A DNA stretch of 64,000 nt, taken from NCBI GenBank assembly GCA_963696525.1, contig CAVOKO010000012.1, forward strand, positions 1 to 64,000, written 5' to 3'. Origin of the DNA: CAWBRT01 sp963696525. GTDB taxonomy: Bacteria > Acidobacteriota > Terriglobia > Terriglobales > Acidobacteriaceae. Numbering within the stretch: position 1 is the stretch's first letter; every line of letters begins with the position of its first letter. The notes under the pieces are model-generated. The model did no database searches and was not told the origin of the DNA. It saw only the letters and a program-made list of their open reading frames with translations. Positions 41,856 to 51,118 of the stretch are shown here, in pieces. The position numbers and the translations under genes are program-made.

Positions 41856-43859
41856 ATGTCCAGAATCGGTGTCTTTACGTGCTGGTGCGGCGAGAACATC
41901 GCCCGCACGGTAGACGTGGATGAAGTCGCCAAGCAGGTTGGCGAGCTGCCTGGTGTCGTCTGCTCACTGAACTACAAGTACATGTGCTCGGACCCGGGAC
42001 AGGGCATCGTGCGGGAGAAAATCGCCTCCGAGCGTTTGGATGGCGTCGTCGTCGCCTCCTGTTCGCCGCACATGCACCTCAAGACCTTCCGCAAAGCCGC
42101 GCAAACCGCGGGACTGAATCCATACCTGGTGGAGATGGCCAACGTTCGCGAGCAGTGCTCGTGGGTACACCATGACCGTGGGGCAGCCACCACCAAGGCG
42201 ATCGACATTATCCGCATGTCGGTCGAGAAGGTGCGCAACGACCGCGCGCTGGCTCCCATCAGTGTGCCGGTGACGCGGCGGGCGATGGTCATCGGCGGCG
42301 GGGTTGCCGGCATTCAGGCGGCGCTCGACATCGCCGATGCCGGCTACGAAGTGGTGCTGGTGGAGCGCGAACCTTCGATCGGCGGCAAGATGGCCGGCCT
42401 TTCCGAGACGTTCCCAACCTTGGACTGCTCGCAGTGCATTCTCACTCCGCGCATGGTGGATGTCGGCCAGCATCCACGCATCAAGCTCTACAGCTACTCC
42501 GAGGTAGAGTCCGTCGAGGGCTTTATCGGCAACTTCAAAGTTAAGATCCGGCAAAAGCCCCGCTACGTGGATATCAGCAAGTGCACCGGCTGCGGCGACT
42601 GCTGGAATAGCTGCCCGATCAAGAAGAATCCCAGTGAATTCGATTACGGCATGGGCAATCGCCCGGCGATTTTCATTCCGTTTCCGCAGGCGGTGCCGGC
42701 CCGTCCGGTAATCGACAAGATCAACTGCACCCGGCTGAAGCGCGGCAAAGGTTGCGAAATCTGCGCCAAGAAGTGCAAGGCCGGGGCAATCGACTTCAAT
42801 GACCAGGAGAAGTTCGTCGAGGAAAGCGTGGGCGCCGTCGTCGTTGCCACAGGCTATACGCTCTACAGTATTTCGAAGGAGCAGGACAAAAAATCGCTGA
42901 GCGGCTATGGCGAATACGGATACGGCAAGTATAAGGATGTAATCGATTCGCTCCAGTTCGAGCGCCTGGTATCCGCCTCCGGCCCGACCAACGGCGTGCT
43001 GAAGAGACCGTCGGACGGCGCGATTCCCAAGAACGTGGTGTTCATCGCCTGCGTCGGCTCGCGCGATAACGCGAAAGGCGTCGCTTACTGCTCCAAGATT
43101 TGCTGCATGTACACCGCCAAGCACACCATGCTCTACAAGCACAAGGTGCATGACGGGCAAGCGCATGTGTTCTACATGGATATCCGTTCGGGCGGCAAAG
43201 GCTACGACGAGTTCGTGCGGCGCGCCATCGAGCAGGACGGCGCCAATTACTATCGCGGCCGGGTTTCCAAAATTACCCAGGAAAACGGAAAGTTGATCGT
43301 GCGCGGCGCGGACACGCTGGCCGGCATGCCGATTACGATGGAAGCCGACTTGGTGGTGCTGGCCTCCGCCATGCGCCCGGCACCCGGAATCGAGGAACTT
43401 GCCCAAAAGCTGAACGTGGGCTATGACGAGCACGGCTTCCTGATGGAGTCGCACCCCAAGCTGCGGCCGGTTGAAACCAATGCAGCCGGCGTCTACATCG
43501 CTGGCGCGGTGCATGCCCCCAAAGACATTCCCGAATCGGTGGCGCAGGCTTCGGCGGCGGCCAGCAAGGTGCAAATTACGCTGGCGGCTGATCACCTGTT
43601 CCGCGAGCCGGAGATCGCGGGCGTTAGCGAAGCGACCTGCGCGGCCTGCTACACCTGCGTCCGGGCCTGCGCTTATCACGCCATCGATCGCGCTGAAGTG
43701 CGGACCGGGCGTGGCGTTTTCATCAAGCACACGGCGCGGGTGAATCCCGGTCTGTGCATGGGTTGCGGAACCTGCGTTTCCGTTTGTCCTTCCAAGAGCG
43801 CTGAGCTGCAGGGCTTTACCGAGCAGCAGATCTACGCGATGGTCGAGAGCATGGCATGA
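41856..43859 (+). CDS. hdrA: Heterodisulfide reductase-like subunit A (flavin/iron-sulfur)
   Basis: 667-aa electron-bifurcating flavoprotein. N-terminal HdrA domain with FTCWCGEN and other Cys (C36, C44, C69), the FAD Rossmann loop VIGGGVAGIQAALD at about 144-157, the LDCSQCILTPRM Cys pair, and four [4Fe-4S] motifs: CTGCGDCWNSCP, a variant CTRLKRGKGCEICAKKCK, CAACYTCVRACA and CMGCGTCVSVCP. No fused MvhD or second HdrA copy. In this Flx-type context it should take electrons from NADH via FlxAB and split them between ferredoxin and HdrB. Starts 3 bp after hdrB; stop overlaps the next gene. Confidence 0.92.
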   Translation: MSRIGVFTCWCGENIARTVDVDEVAKQVGELPGVVCSLNYKYMCSDPGQGIVREKIASERLDGVVVASCSPHMHLKTFRKAAQTAGLNPYLVEMANVREQCSWVHHDRGAATTKAIDIIRMSVEKVRNDRALAPISVPVTRRAMVIGGGVAGIQAALDIADAGYEVVLVEREPSIGGKMAGLSETFPTLDCSQCILTPRMVDVGQHPRIKLYSYSEVESVEGFIGNFKVKIRQKPRYVDISKCTGCGDCWNSCPIKKNPSEFDYGMGNRPAIFIPFPQAVPARPVIDKINCTRLKRGKGCEICAKKCKAGAIDFNDQEKFVEESVGAVVVATGYTLYSISKEQDKKSLSGYGEYGYGKYKDVIDSLQFERLVSASGPTNGVLKRPSDGAIPKNVVFIACVGSRDNAKGVAYCSKICCMYTAKHTMLYKHKVHDGQAHVFYMDIRSGGKGYDEFVRRAIEQDGANYYRGRVSKITQENGKLIVRGADTLAGMPITMEADLVVLASAMRPAPGIEELAQKLNVGYDEHGFLMESHPKLRPVETNAAGVYIAGAVHAPKDIPESVAQASAAASKVQITLAADHLFREPEIAGVSEATCAACYTCVRACAYHAIDRAEVRTGRGVFIKHTARVNPGLCMGCGTCVSVCPSKSAELQGFTEQQIYAMVESMA

Positions 43860-44414
43860 ACGATGCGACCCAATTCGAGCCGAAGATCTGGCTTACGTTT
43901 GCAACTGGTGCACTTACCTGGGCGCCGACCTGGCGGGAACGACGCGGCTGGAGTATCCGCCGAACATTCGCATCATCCGGCTGCCCTGCACCGGCCGCAT
44001 CGATTTCAACTTGCTGGTCAAGGCTTTTGAGGTTGGCGCTGACGCCGTGCTGGTCTCCGGATGCCATCCCGGCGATTGCCACTACACATCGGGCAACTAC
44101 CACGCCCGGCGGCGCTGGATTCTGTTCCGCGAACTGCTGGACCGCTGGGCTTCGACCTGGAGCGCATCCACTTCACCTGGATATCCGCTGCGGAAGGCAA
44201 AAAATTCCAGCAGGTGGTTACCGACATCACCGAAAAAACGCGCAAGCTCGGTCCCTATACTGAACTCTACGCGGAGCCGATGCCGGCCCCGATCGAAAGA
44301 CCAGCCGCAACCGCAGCAGCCGAAGCCCTTCCAGTTCCAAACCTTTGCCACCCAAGACCAGTTACGTGCTGCCGCCCGCCAATCTGCTGGCAGAGGGTGC
44401 GGTCAAGGTGGTGA
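43856..44414 (+). pseudogene. flxD: MvhD/FlxD-like iron-sulfur subunit, frameshifted at least twice
   Basis: Small [2Fe-2S]-type subunit linking HdrA to its electron donor. Family sequence is scattered over three frames: FEPKI (43868-) at the N-terminus, then CNWCTYLGADLAGTTRLEYPP through KAFEVGADAVLVSGCHPGDCHY and FRELLDR in a second frame entered at about 43890, then LGFDLERIHFTWISAAEGKKFQQVVTDITEK in a third frame entered at about 44134-44142 (one C missing in CGCTGGG). Conserved cysteines are all there once joined. ATG overlaps the hdrA TGA. Two indels within 250 bp suggest poor base quality or decay here. The end is uncertain because the last frame runs on to 44414, past the likely FlxC start. 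Confidence 0.78.
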
Positions 44415-45161
44415 TCGGCTATGGCGAACGCGGCCCGCTGCTGGCGACGCGTCCCGAGGATGCCGATCTGCTGGTTTGGAACAATCGCTCGACCGCGAAC
44501 CTGGCGATGTACCTCAAGCGCAAGGAAGTCAAAGCGCTCGGGCCGGCCAGCCATCGTGGTCAAGGCCTGCGATGAACGCTCGCTAGTGGTGCTGGAAAAG
44601 GAATCGCAGTTCGAGCGCAAGGATATACACGTCATCGGCATGGCCTGCGATGGCATGGAGCAGCCGCGTTGTACAAACTGCGCCGTAAGGACGCCTCGCT
44701 TTGCGGACACTACCATCGGACAGGTCCCCGATCAAACGCCAACTCCGCGGCCGGGCAAACTGGACTCGCTGCTGGAACTGTCACGCGGCCAGCGCATGGC
44801 CTTTTGGGTGAAGGAATTCGATCGCTGCGTCAAGTGTTATGCCTGCCGCCAGGTGTGTCCCATGTGCTACTGCGAGCGCTGCATCGTGGACAAAAACCAG
44901 CCCATCAGTATCGACCCGGCGCCAGGCACCAAGGGAAACTTCGCATGGCACATCGCGCGCGCCTTTCACCTTGCCGGCCGCTGCATCGGATGCAGCGCGT
45001 GCGTCCAGGCCTGTCCGGTGGGAATCGACCTCGGACTGCTGAACCTGCAGTTGGCCAGAGCTGCCCAAAAGCACTTCGGTTATCAGGCGGGGGTTGACCC
45101 GTCGGCGGAAATGCTGATCGGTGCGTTCTCGCAACAGGACAAAGAGGAGTTCATCGGGTGA
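44345..45161 (+). CDS. flxC: FlxC-like 4Fe-4S/FrhB-type subunit, with one frameshift
   Basis: Iron-sulfur subunit with an N-terminal region like the coenzyme F420 hydrogenase/formate dehydrogenase beta family (VKVVIGYGERGPLLATRPEDADLLVW, about residues 20-45) and a C-terminal pair of 4Fe-4S sites (CVKCYACRQVCPMCYCERC and CIGCSACVQACP). The first 65 residues lie in a frame opened at about 44345 (TTG; GTG 44366 is an alternative); after ALG at about 44538 the rest (RPAIVVKACDERSLVVLEKE...) is one frame off, where an extra G in GGG would explain it. Middle segment ACDGMEQPRCTNC holds further cysteines. Overlaps flxB by GTGA. Confidence 0.78.
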
Positions 45162-46168
45162 GCGAGCTAATCACGGAAACCAAGCTACGGCAGCTTGCGG
45201 GCGAGTGGATCGACGGCGGCAAACCGGTCGTCGGGCCGGTTCGAATCGAGCAGCGCGTGCTCTACCAGCGGCTGCAGTCGCCCGAAGCCCTGCTGCTCGA
45301 GTCAAATCCCGGCGCCTTGCGTCCCGCCAACTCCATCAAGGAGTTCTTCTTTCCCAAGCAGGAAACGCTTTACCAATACCGCCTCCACGGCCGGAACATA
45401 GAATTGATCGAGCCCGCCCAGGAGTTCGCGGAGCAATTGATCATCGCAGCGCGTCCATGCGACGCAGCCGCGCTGCCCATACTCGATCATGTCTTCAATT
45501 GGGATTTCGTCGACGATTTCTACAACCGCCGCCGGGCCGCGACCACCATCGTAACCGTTGCCTGTAGCGCAGCCGACGAATCGTGTTTCTGCACCTCCGT
45601 CGGCCTTGGTCCGGACGACACTCGCGGCAGCGATGCGATGCTGCTGGATCTCGGCGGCGGCCGTTACGAGGTGCGATCGATCACCGCGAAAGGCCAGGCG
45701 CTGTTCTCCGGGAAAACTGAAACTTCAAAGGAATCGGGGAAGGCCGCGGCGCCTCCCGAAGTCAAGTTCGATCCCGGTAAAATTCGAGCTTTTGTCGACG
45801 GCCACTTCGAGGATCCGCTCTGGGCCGAACACGGGCGAAGCTGCATGGCGTGCGGCGTTTGTGCATTCTCCTGTCCCACGTGCCACTGTTTCGACATCGT
45901 CGACGCCGGGCCGGTCGCCGGCAACGCTCGCATCAGAACTTGGGACACATGCCAGTTTCCGATCTTTACGCTGCACGCTTCCGGACACAATCCGCGAGCG
46001 CTTCAACCGGCGCGGCAGCGGCAGCGCATTCTGCACAAATTTTCAATCTATCCAGAAAAGTTCGGCGAGATCCTCTGCACCGGCTGCGGTAATTGCGTAC
46101 GCAACTGCCCGGTGGGTCTGGGCGTGCTGAACCTGCTGACCGAGATTCAACATGGCCAACATCTATAA
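45158..46168 (+). CDS. flxB: FlxB-like 4Fe-4S dicluster subunit
   Basis: 336-aa iron-sulfur protein carrying electrons between the FlxA flavin/NADH module and the Hdr core. It contains a Cys-poor N-terminal domain related to sulfite-reductase subunit A-type proteins (PKQETLYQYRLHGRNIELIEP, ARPCDAAALPILDHVF, CSAADESCFCTSVGLGP), then two [4Fe-4S] motifs: CMACGVCAFSCPTCHC and CTGCGNCVRNCP. Start is GTG 45158, overlapping the flxC stop. The 3' end overlaps flxA by 17 bp, so translation of the pair is coupled. Confidence 0.85.
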   Translation: MSELITETKLRQLAGEWIDGGKPVVGPVRIEQRVLYQRLQSPEALLLESNPGALRPANSIKEFFFPKQETLYQYRLHGRNIELIEPAQEFAEQLIIAARPCDAAALPILDHVFNWDFVDDFYNRRRAATTIVTVACSAADESCFCTSVGLGPDDTRGSDAMLLDLGGGRYEVRSITAKGQALFSGKTETSKESGKAAAPPEVKFDPGKIRAFVDGHFEDPLWAEHGRSCMACGVCAFSCPTCHCFDIVDAGPVAGNARIRTWDTCQFPIFTLHASGHNPRALQPARQRQRILHKFSIYPEKFGEILCTGCGNCVRNCPVGLGVLNLLTEIQHGQHL

Positions 46169-46985
46169 ACCCGAACTCATGGAAGTGATCGCCGTCCGGC
46201 AGCAAACCATCGACGTCAAATCGGTTGCCCTGCGCTTTCTCGACCCGGAACGCGCCCGCACGTTCTCGTTTCAGGTCGGCCAGTTCGGCATCTTTTCCGT
46301 CTTCGGATACGGCGAATCGACATTTAACATTTGTTCGAGTTCGAACTGGAAAGACCGCATCGAATTCTGCTTTCGCAAAGTCGGTCGGGTTACCGAAGCC
46401 ATGTGGAAGATCGAAGTCGGCGACGTCATCGGCTTCCGTGGACCTTACGGGAACGGCTATCCATGGGATGTGTGGAAGGGGCATGACCTGATCTTTCTCG
46501 GCGGCGGAATCGCCATGCCGCCGATTCGCTGCGCCGTCTGGTATGCCTTGGAAAACCGTGCCGATTTCGGAGAGATCACGGTTGTCTATGGCGCGCGTAC
46601 GGTAGCCGATCTGGTTTATGTGGACGAGTTGGCGGAATGGGCAAAGCACGAACGCGTGCGGGTGGTGACCTGCGTCGATCCGGGCGGCGAGACCGCGGAC
46701 TGGAAAGGCGATATCGGATTCGTTCCCACGGTCTTCGAGCGGGCGCAGGTATCGTCCAAAGACCCGGTGGTGCTGGTGATTGGACCGCCGATCATGATCA
46801 AGAACACATTGCCCGTGCTGCAGAAGATGGCGATCAGCCCGGCATCGGTTTACACCAGCCTTGAGAACCGCATGAAGTGCGGCGTTGGCAAATGCGGACG
46901 CTGCAACGTGGGCTCCCACTATGTTTGCAAGGAAGGCCCAGTTCTCACCATGGAGCACCTCCAGCAACTGCCGCTGGATTATTAG
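46152..46985 (+). CDS. flxA: FlxA-like FAD/NAD(P)-binding oxidoreductase subunit
   Basis: 277-aa ferredoxin-NADP+ reductase-type subunit. Visible: FAD-binding YGESTFNICSSS (RxYS-like position), GRVTEAMW, FRGPYGNGYPWD; NAD(P)-binding FLGGGIAMPPIRCAVWY; and a C-terminal Cys cluster CGVGKCGRCNVG...YVCKEGP for a [2Fe-2S] centre, as in dihydroorotate dehydrogenase PyrK and AsrB-type proteins. Closes the Hdr-Flx operon and is the predicted NADH entry point. Convergent with glnS, 25 bp away. Confidence 0.88.
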   Translation: MANIYKPELMEVIAVRQQTIDVKSVALRFLDPERARTFSFQVGQFGIFSVFGYGESTFNICSSSNWKDRIEFCFRKVGRVTEAMWKIEVGDVIGFRGPYGNGYPWDVWKGHDLIFLGGGIAMPPIRCAVWYALENRADFGEITVVYGARTVADLVYVDELAEWAKHERVRVVTCVDPGGETADWKGDIGFVPTVFERAQVSSKDPVVLVIGPPIMIKNTLPVLQKMAISPASVYTSLENRMKCGVGKCGRCNVGSHYVCKEGPVLTMEHLQQLPLDY

Positions 46986-47010
46986 AGCGGATTCCTTGGG
47001 CGACCGCCGG

Positions 47011-48762
47011 TCAGCGTTTCTGCCGCGCATGATTGGGTGAGCGTTGTCCCTTTTCGATCTTGGCCCAGGTATCTTTCAGAGCTACGGTCCGATTGAACAC
47101 CGGTTTGCCGGGACTCGAATCGGGATCGACGCAGAAGTACCCCAAACGCTCGAATTGAAAGCGGCTGCCCGTGGCGGCATTCGCCAGCGAAGGTTCGAGT
47201 TTGCAATCGGTCAGCACCTCCAACGAATGCGGATTGAGGTTCGCGGTGAAATCCTCTCCCTCTTCGGTTTCGTTGGGGTTTTCCTTGGTAAAGAGGCTGT
47301 CGTAGAGGCGTACTTCAGCGCCGGCTGCATGCCTGGCCGAAACCCAGTGAATCGTTGCCTTCACTTTGCGGCCGTCCGGAGCATTTCCGCCCCGGGTCGC
47401 CGGATCATAAGTGCAGTGAACTTCGACGACCTCGCCTTTGCCATCCTTCACCACGCCGGTGCAGGTGACGAAGTAGCCTCCGCGCAGACGCACCTCGCGT
47501 CCCGGCGACAAGCGGAAATACTGCTTCGGCGGCGTCTCCCGGAAGTCGTCCTGCTCGATGTAAAGCACGCGCGAGAACGGAATCATTCGCGTGCCGGCGG
47601 CTGGATCTTCGGGGTTGTTTACCAGCTCGAACTCCTCGACTTGGCTCTCCGGGTAGTTGTCGATCACGATCTTCAGCGGTCGTAAAACGGCCATGACGCG
47701 CGGCGCGCGCTTGTTCAAATCTTCGCGCACAAAGTGTTCGAGCATAGCCAGTTCGGTCTTGCCGCTGGTTTTGGAGACCCCGACCGCCGCGCAGAAATTG
47801 CGCAGCGCCTCAGGCGTGTAGCCGCGCCGCCGGATGGCCGACAAGGTCGGCATGCGGGGATCATCCCAGGCTTTCACGTGGCCTTCCTGCACCAGTTGCA
47901 GCAGCCTGCGTTTGCTCAACAGCGTGTAGGTGAGATTCAGGCGGTCGAACTCGGTCTGCTGCGATGGGAAGATTCCCAACTGCTGAATGAACCAGTTATA
48001 CAGCGGCCGATGGTCTTCGAATTCCAGCGTGCACATGGAATGCGTAACCCGCTCGATGGAATCGGATTGCCCGTGTGCATAGTCGTACATCGGGTAGATA
48101 CACCACTTGTCGCCGGTGCGGTGATGCTCGGCATGCAGGATGCGGTACATCACCGGATCGCGCAGGTTCAGGTTCGGCGCAGCCATGTCGATTTTGGCGC
48201 GCAGAGTGCGAGAGCCATCCGGGAACTCGCCCGCCCGCATACGCTGGAACAGATCCAGATTTTCTTCGACCGAACGGTTGCGGTATGGGCTGTCCTTTCC
48301 GGGCTCGGTTAGGCTGCCACGATACTCGCGCATTTCCTCGGCCGTCAAGTCGTCGACATAAGCCTTGCCGGCTCGAATGAGTTGCAAGGCCCACTCATAG
48401 AGCTGATCGAAGTAGTCGGAGGCATAGTAGAGCCCGTCCCACTCGAAGCCCAGCCAGCGCACGTCCGCCAGGATGGAGTCGACGTACTCGGTTTCTTCCT
48501 TTTCCGGATTGGTGTCGTCGAAGCGCAGATTGGTCTTGCCGCCAAACTCGTCGGCCAATCCGAAGTCGAGGCAAATCGCCTTGGCGTGCCCGATGTGCAG
48601 GTAGCCGTTCGGCTCCGGTGGAAAGCGCGTCTGGATGGTGGCATCCCCGAACTTCTTCGTTCTGATGTCTTCGATGAACATGTCGCGTATGAAATTAGTA
48701 GGAGTGCTCGCGGACTCGACGGGGGCATTCACGCTTTCGGTATTAGGTTTTGACGTGTTCAT
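47011..48762 (-). CDS. glnS: Glutaminyl-tRNA synthetase
   Basis: 583-aa class I aminoacyl-tRNA synthetase charging tRNA-Gln. HIGH-type motif PEPNGYLHIGHAKAICLD, catalytic FDDTNPEKE, YDYAHGQSDSIE and the KMSKS-type loop LLSKRRLLQLV are complete, followed by the two beta-barrel anticodon-binding domains (KVKATIHWVSARHA, NRTVALKDTWAKIEK). The first 20 or so residues are a low-complexity extension; ATG 48762 is the only good start. With gltX just upstream, the host can charge Gln directly. Confidence 0.95.
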   Translation of the reverse strand: MNTSKPNTESVNAPVESASTPTNFIRDMFIEDIRTKKFGDATIQTRFPPEPNGYLHIGHAKAICLDFGLADEFGGKTNLRFDDTNPEKEETEYVDSILADVRWLGFEWDGLYYASDYFDQLYEWALQLIRAGKAYVDDLTAEEMREYRGSLTEPGKDSPYRNRSVEENLDLFQRMRAGEFPDGSRTLRAKIDMAAPNLNLRDPVMYRILHAEHHRTGDKWCIYPMYDYAHGQSDSIERVTHSMCTLEFEDHRPLYNWFIQQLGIFPSQQTEFDRLNLTYTLLSKRRLLQLVQEGHVKAWDDPRMPTLSAIRRRGYTPEALRNFCAAVGVSKTSGKTELAMLEHFVREDLNKRAPRVMAVLRPLKIVIDNYPESQVEEFELVNNPEDPAAGTRMIPFSRVLYIEQDDFRETPPKQYFRLSPGREVRLRGGYFVTCTGVVKDGKGEVVEVHCTYDPATRGGNAPDGRKVKATIHWVSARHAAGAEVRLYDSLFTKENPNETEEGEDFTANLNPHSLEVLTDCKLEPSLANAATGSRFQFERLGYFCVDPDSSPGKPVFNRTVALKDTWAKIEKGQRSPNHARQKR

Positions 48763-48855
48763 ATTTTCATTTCATTCTACACAGCTGGCCAGAACGGACC
48801 AACGGACCACGGTAAGAGCCCGGACTCAGAAAGTGAGCACATTACTCTCCCGGTG

Positions 48856-50319
48856 TTATTGGATTTTCTCAATCGCCTGCTCGATCCGCTCCAGGCTCTT
48901 TTCCCGGCCCAGCACTTCCAAGGTCTCGAAAAGCGGCGGCGCCTGCTTGCGCCCACAGACGGCGACGCGGACAGGCTGAAACATTTGACCGGCCTTGATC
49001 CCCATCTCCTCTGCGGCGGAGCGCAGAGTGACTTCCAATGCCTGATGGTTGAATCCGTCCGGCGCGAGTTCCTCCGCCGGGACCGGGATGGCGGCCAGCA
49101 ATTCATGCGAACGGCGCAGAATCCGCAGGGCCATTGCCGCGTCGCCTTTCTGCGGGATCAACTCCGAGCTATCGTAGGGCGGCAGCCGGTCGACCAGGAA
49201 AAAATCCGCCACCGCGAGCACGTCGCGCAGCAGCTTGATACGCTCCTGAATCAGCGGCGTGATCTGCAACATCCGGGCAGGGCTTACGTCGTAGCCCGCA
49301 GCGCCTACCACCGGCAGCAGTTGCCGGCTCAGCTCCTCGACCGGCAAGGCGCGGATGTGTTCGGCGTTGAGCCACACGGCCTTGGGATCGAACGGATCTT
49401 CTTCCTTGAAATTGATCACCGCATTGGCACGATGGATGCCCTCCAGCGAGAAGGCGTCGACCAACTCCTGCCGGCTCATCTGCTCTCGGTCGTTCTTCGG
49501 CGACCAGCCGAGCAGGCAGAGGAAATTCACGAACGCCTCCGGCAGAAAGCCGGCGTCGCGATAGGTGGTCACGCTCACCACCGGTCCGTGGCGGCGCTTG
49601 GAAAGCTTGCTTCCATCGGGCGCCACCAGCAAGGGCAGATGCGCAAACTGCGGCGGCGCGGCGTCGGCAGCCTCGAAGATCAGCAAATGTTTGAAGGTGT
49701 TTGAGAGATGATCCTGGCCGCGAATGATGTGGCTGATGCGCAGGTCGGCGTCATCGGCACATGACGCCAGATGATAGGTCGGCATGCCATCGCTGCGCAG
49801 CAGGGCGAAGTCTTCAATGTCGGCCGCGGACTTCATCTGGGCGCCGTAGACGGCATCGGCGAAGTGGATTTGCCGTTCGCTGCCGCGTGGCACGCGGAAG
49901 CGCATGGCGAAAGCTTCTCCGGCGGCGGCGCGGCGGTCGCTTTCCCGGCGGGAAAGCTCCCGCATGCCGGCATTGAACAGCCAACCGGGGCCAGCCGGAT
50001 TCTCGCTCTCCTCCGTCCGCGCAGGCGTAAAGTCGCGATACGCAAGCTCCTTCTGGAAAATCGCGTCGGCCATTTGGCGGTGCAGAGCCAGACGCTCGGA
50101 CTGCTTGTATTCTTCATCCCAGTCGAGATCGAGCCAGCGCAACCCTTCAAAGATCGAAGTCAGCGATGCCTCGGTGTTGCGCTCCACGTCGGTGTCATCG
50201 ACACGGAGAACCATCGTTCCGCCCTGGTGACGGGCAAAAAGCCAATTAGAGATGAAAGTGCGCGCGCTCCCGACGTGCAAAAAGCCCGTAGGAGAGGGCG
50301 CAAAACGGACTCGCACCAT
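48856..50319 (-). CDS. gltX: Glutamyl-tRNA synthetase
   Basis: 487-aa class I synthetase for tRNA-Glu. HIGH-type motif APSPTGFLHVGSARTF, VDDTDVERN, FALLRSDGMPTYHLAS, HIIRGQDHLSNTFKH and the KMSKS-type KLSKRRHG are all present, as is the C-terminal helical anticodon-binding domain. ATG 50319 (MVRVRFAPSPTG) is the natural start; the upstream in-frame codons are non-coding. The CxC-x-YxC zinc site of some GluRS forms is absent (PARTEESENP segment), which is common. Same orientation as glnS, 93 bp before it. Confidence 0.94.
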   Translation of the reverse strand: MVRVRFAPSPTGFLHVGSARTFISNWLFARHQGGTMVLRVDDTDVERNTEASLTSIFEGLRWLDLDWDEEYKQSERLALHRQMADAIFQKELAYRDFTPARTEESENPAGPGWLFNAGMRELSRRESDRRAAAGEAFAMRFRVPRGSERQIHFADAVYGAQMKSAADIEDFALLRSDGMPTYHLASCADDADLRISHIIRGQDHLSNTFKHLLIFEAADAAPPQFAHLPLLVAPDGSKLSKRRHGPVVSVTTYRDAGFLPEAFVNFLCLLGWSPKNDREQMSRQELVDAFSLEGIHRANAVINFKEEDPFDPKAVWLNAEHIRALPVEELSRQLLPVVGAAGYDVSPARMLQITPLIQERIKLLRDVLAVADFFLVDRLPPYDSSELIPQKGDAAMALRILRRSHELLAAIPVPAEELAPDGFNHQALEVTLRSAAEEMGIKAGQMFQPVRVAVCGRKQAPPLFETLEVLGREKSLERIEQAIEKIQ

Positions 50320-50570
50320 AGGTTTTAGTATAAACGTCCCACCCGAAAGAACATCAATGGATGCCAAACTGGCCGACTTCATCTTCATCTTGGCGGCCAG
50401 CAAGACAGCGGACGATTACAAAAGGCGGGGTCCCTCGGCGACTCGATCTCGCCACCTTCGCATCGTTCATAGACCGGCACGAGGGCTCTTAGGGCCGCAT
50501 CGTGGCCGGAATCCCTAACGTCATCTAGACGGGGACGAAACATCCTTGTAACGTGGGGGAAGGAAAGCCT

Positions 50571-50957
50571 ATGTCGCGTGCCTTCAGCTTCGTCGCGTTG
50601 ATCATTGTCGCCGCTCTCGGAACCTATCTTTACATGCGTCAGGCACAGGCGGTTTCGCCAGCTCCAGGTTCAAACCCCGCTGCCACCGTGAGTCTGGTAG
50701 CCGTGCAGCAGGAATTGTTGCAGATCGCTCGCGCCGAGCAGCAGCACCTTGCCTCCGATGGGCATTACCTCACCCTGCAAGAGATGCGCGCCGCAGGCGA
50801 TACCGGCCTGCCGCCCGATTCGCGCGGCCCCTACAACTACTCGGTGGAGATCTCCGGGAATTCGTTCACCGTGACCGCAACTTACTCCGGTCCGCCGAAC
50901 GCTGGAGTTCCTCGGGTGTTGCGCACTGGCCCGCAGATGACCATAAGTTCGGAATAA
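50571..50957 (+). CDS. Small membrane-anchored pilin-like hypothetical protein
   Basis: 128-aa protein with an N-terminal hydrophobic helix (MSRAFSFVALIIVAALGTYLYM) and an exposed domain: VQQELLQIARAEQQHLASDGHYLTLQEMRAAG followed by a beta-rich C-terminus ending PQMTISSE. The ARAEQxxxxxxGxYxTLxELxxAG pattern resembles pseudopilin-like proteins common in Acidobacteria, though no prepilin peptidase motif (GF(T/S)LxE) is visible. AAGGAAAG is 8 bases before ATG 50571, deciding the start over the upstream ATG 50553. Single gene; role unknown. Confidence 0.6.
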   Translation: MSRAFSFVALIIVAALGTYLYMRQAQAVSPAPGSNPAATVSLVAVQQELLQIARAEQQHLASDGHYLTLQEMRAAGDTGLPPDSRGPYNYSVEISGNSFTVTATYSGPPNAGVPRVLRTGPQMTISSE

Positions 50958-51118
50958 GATAGCGGCCGCCCCATCCTGTGCAACTTCGGCGCGTGTTAGG
51001 GAACCTGCGGCTGGCTTGCCGCGGAAGCGCGGCGGTGAGAGGAATCCAGAGCGGTTTCAGAAATAGTCATATCCCGGAGCCTGGCTGCTTCACGGGACAT
51101 AGCTTTCGCGAACCTGGT

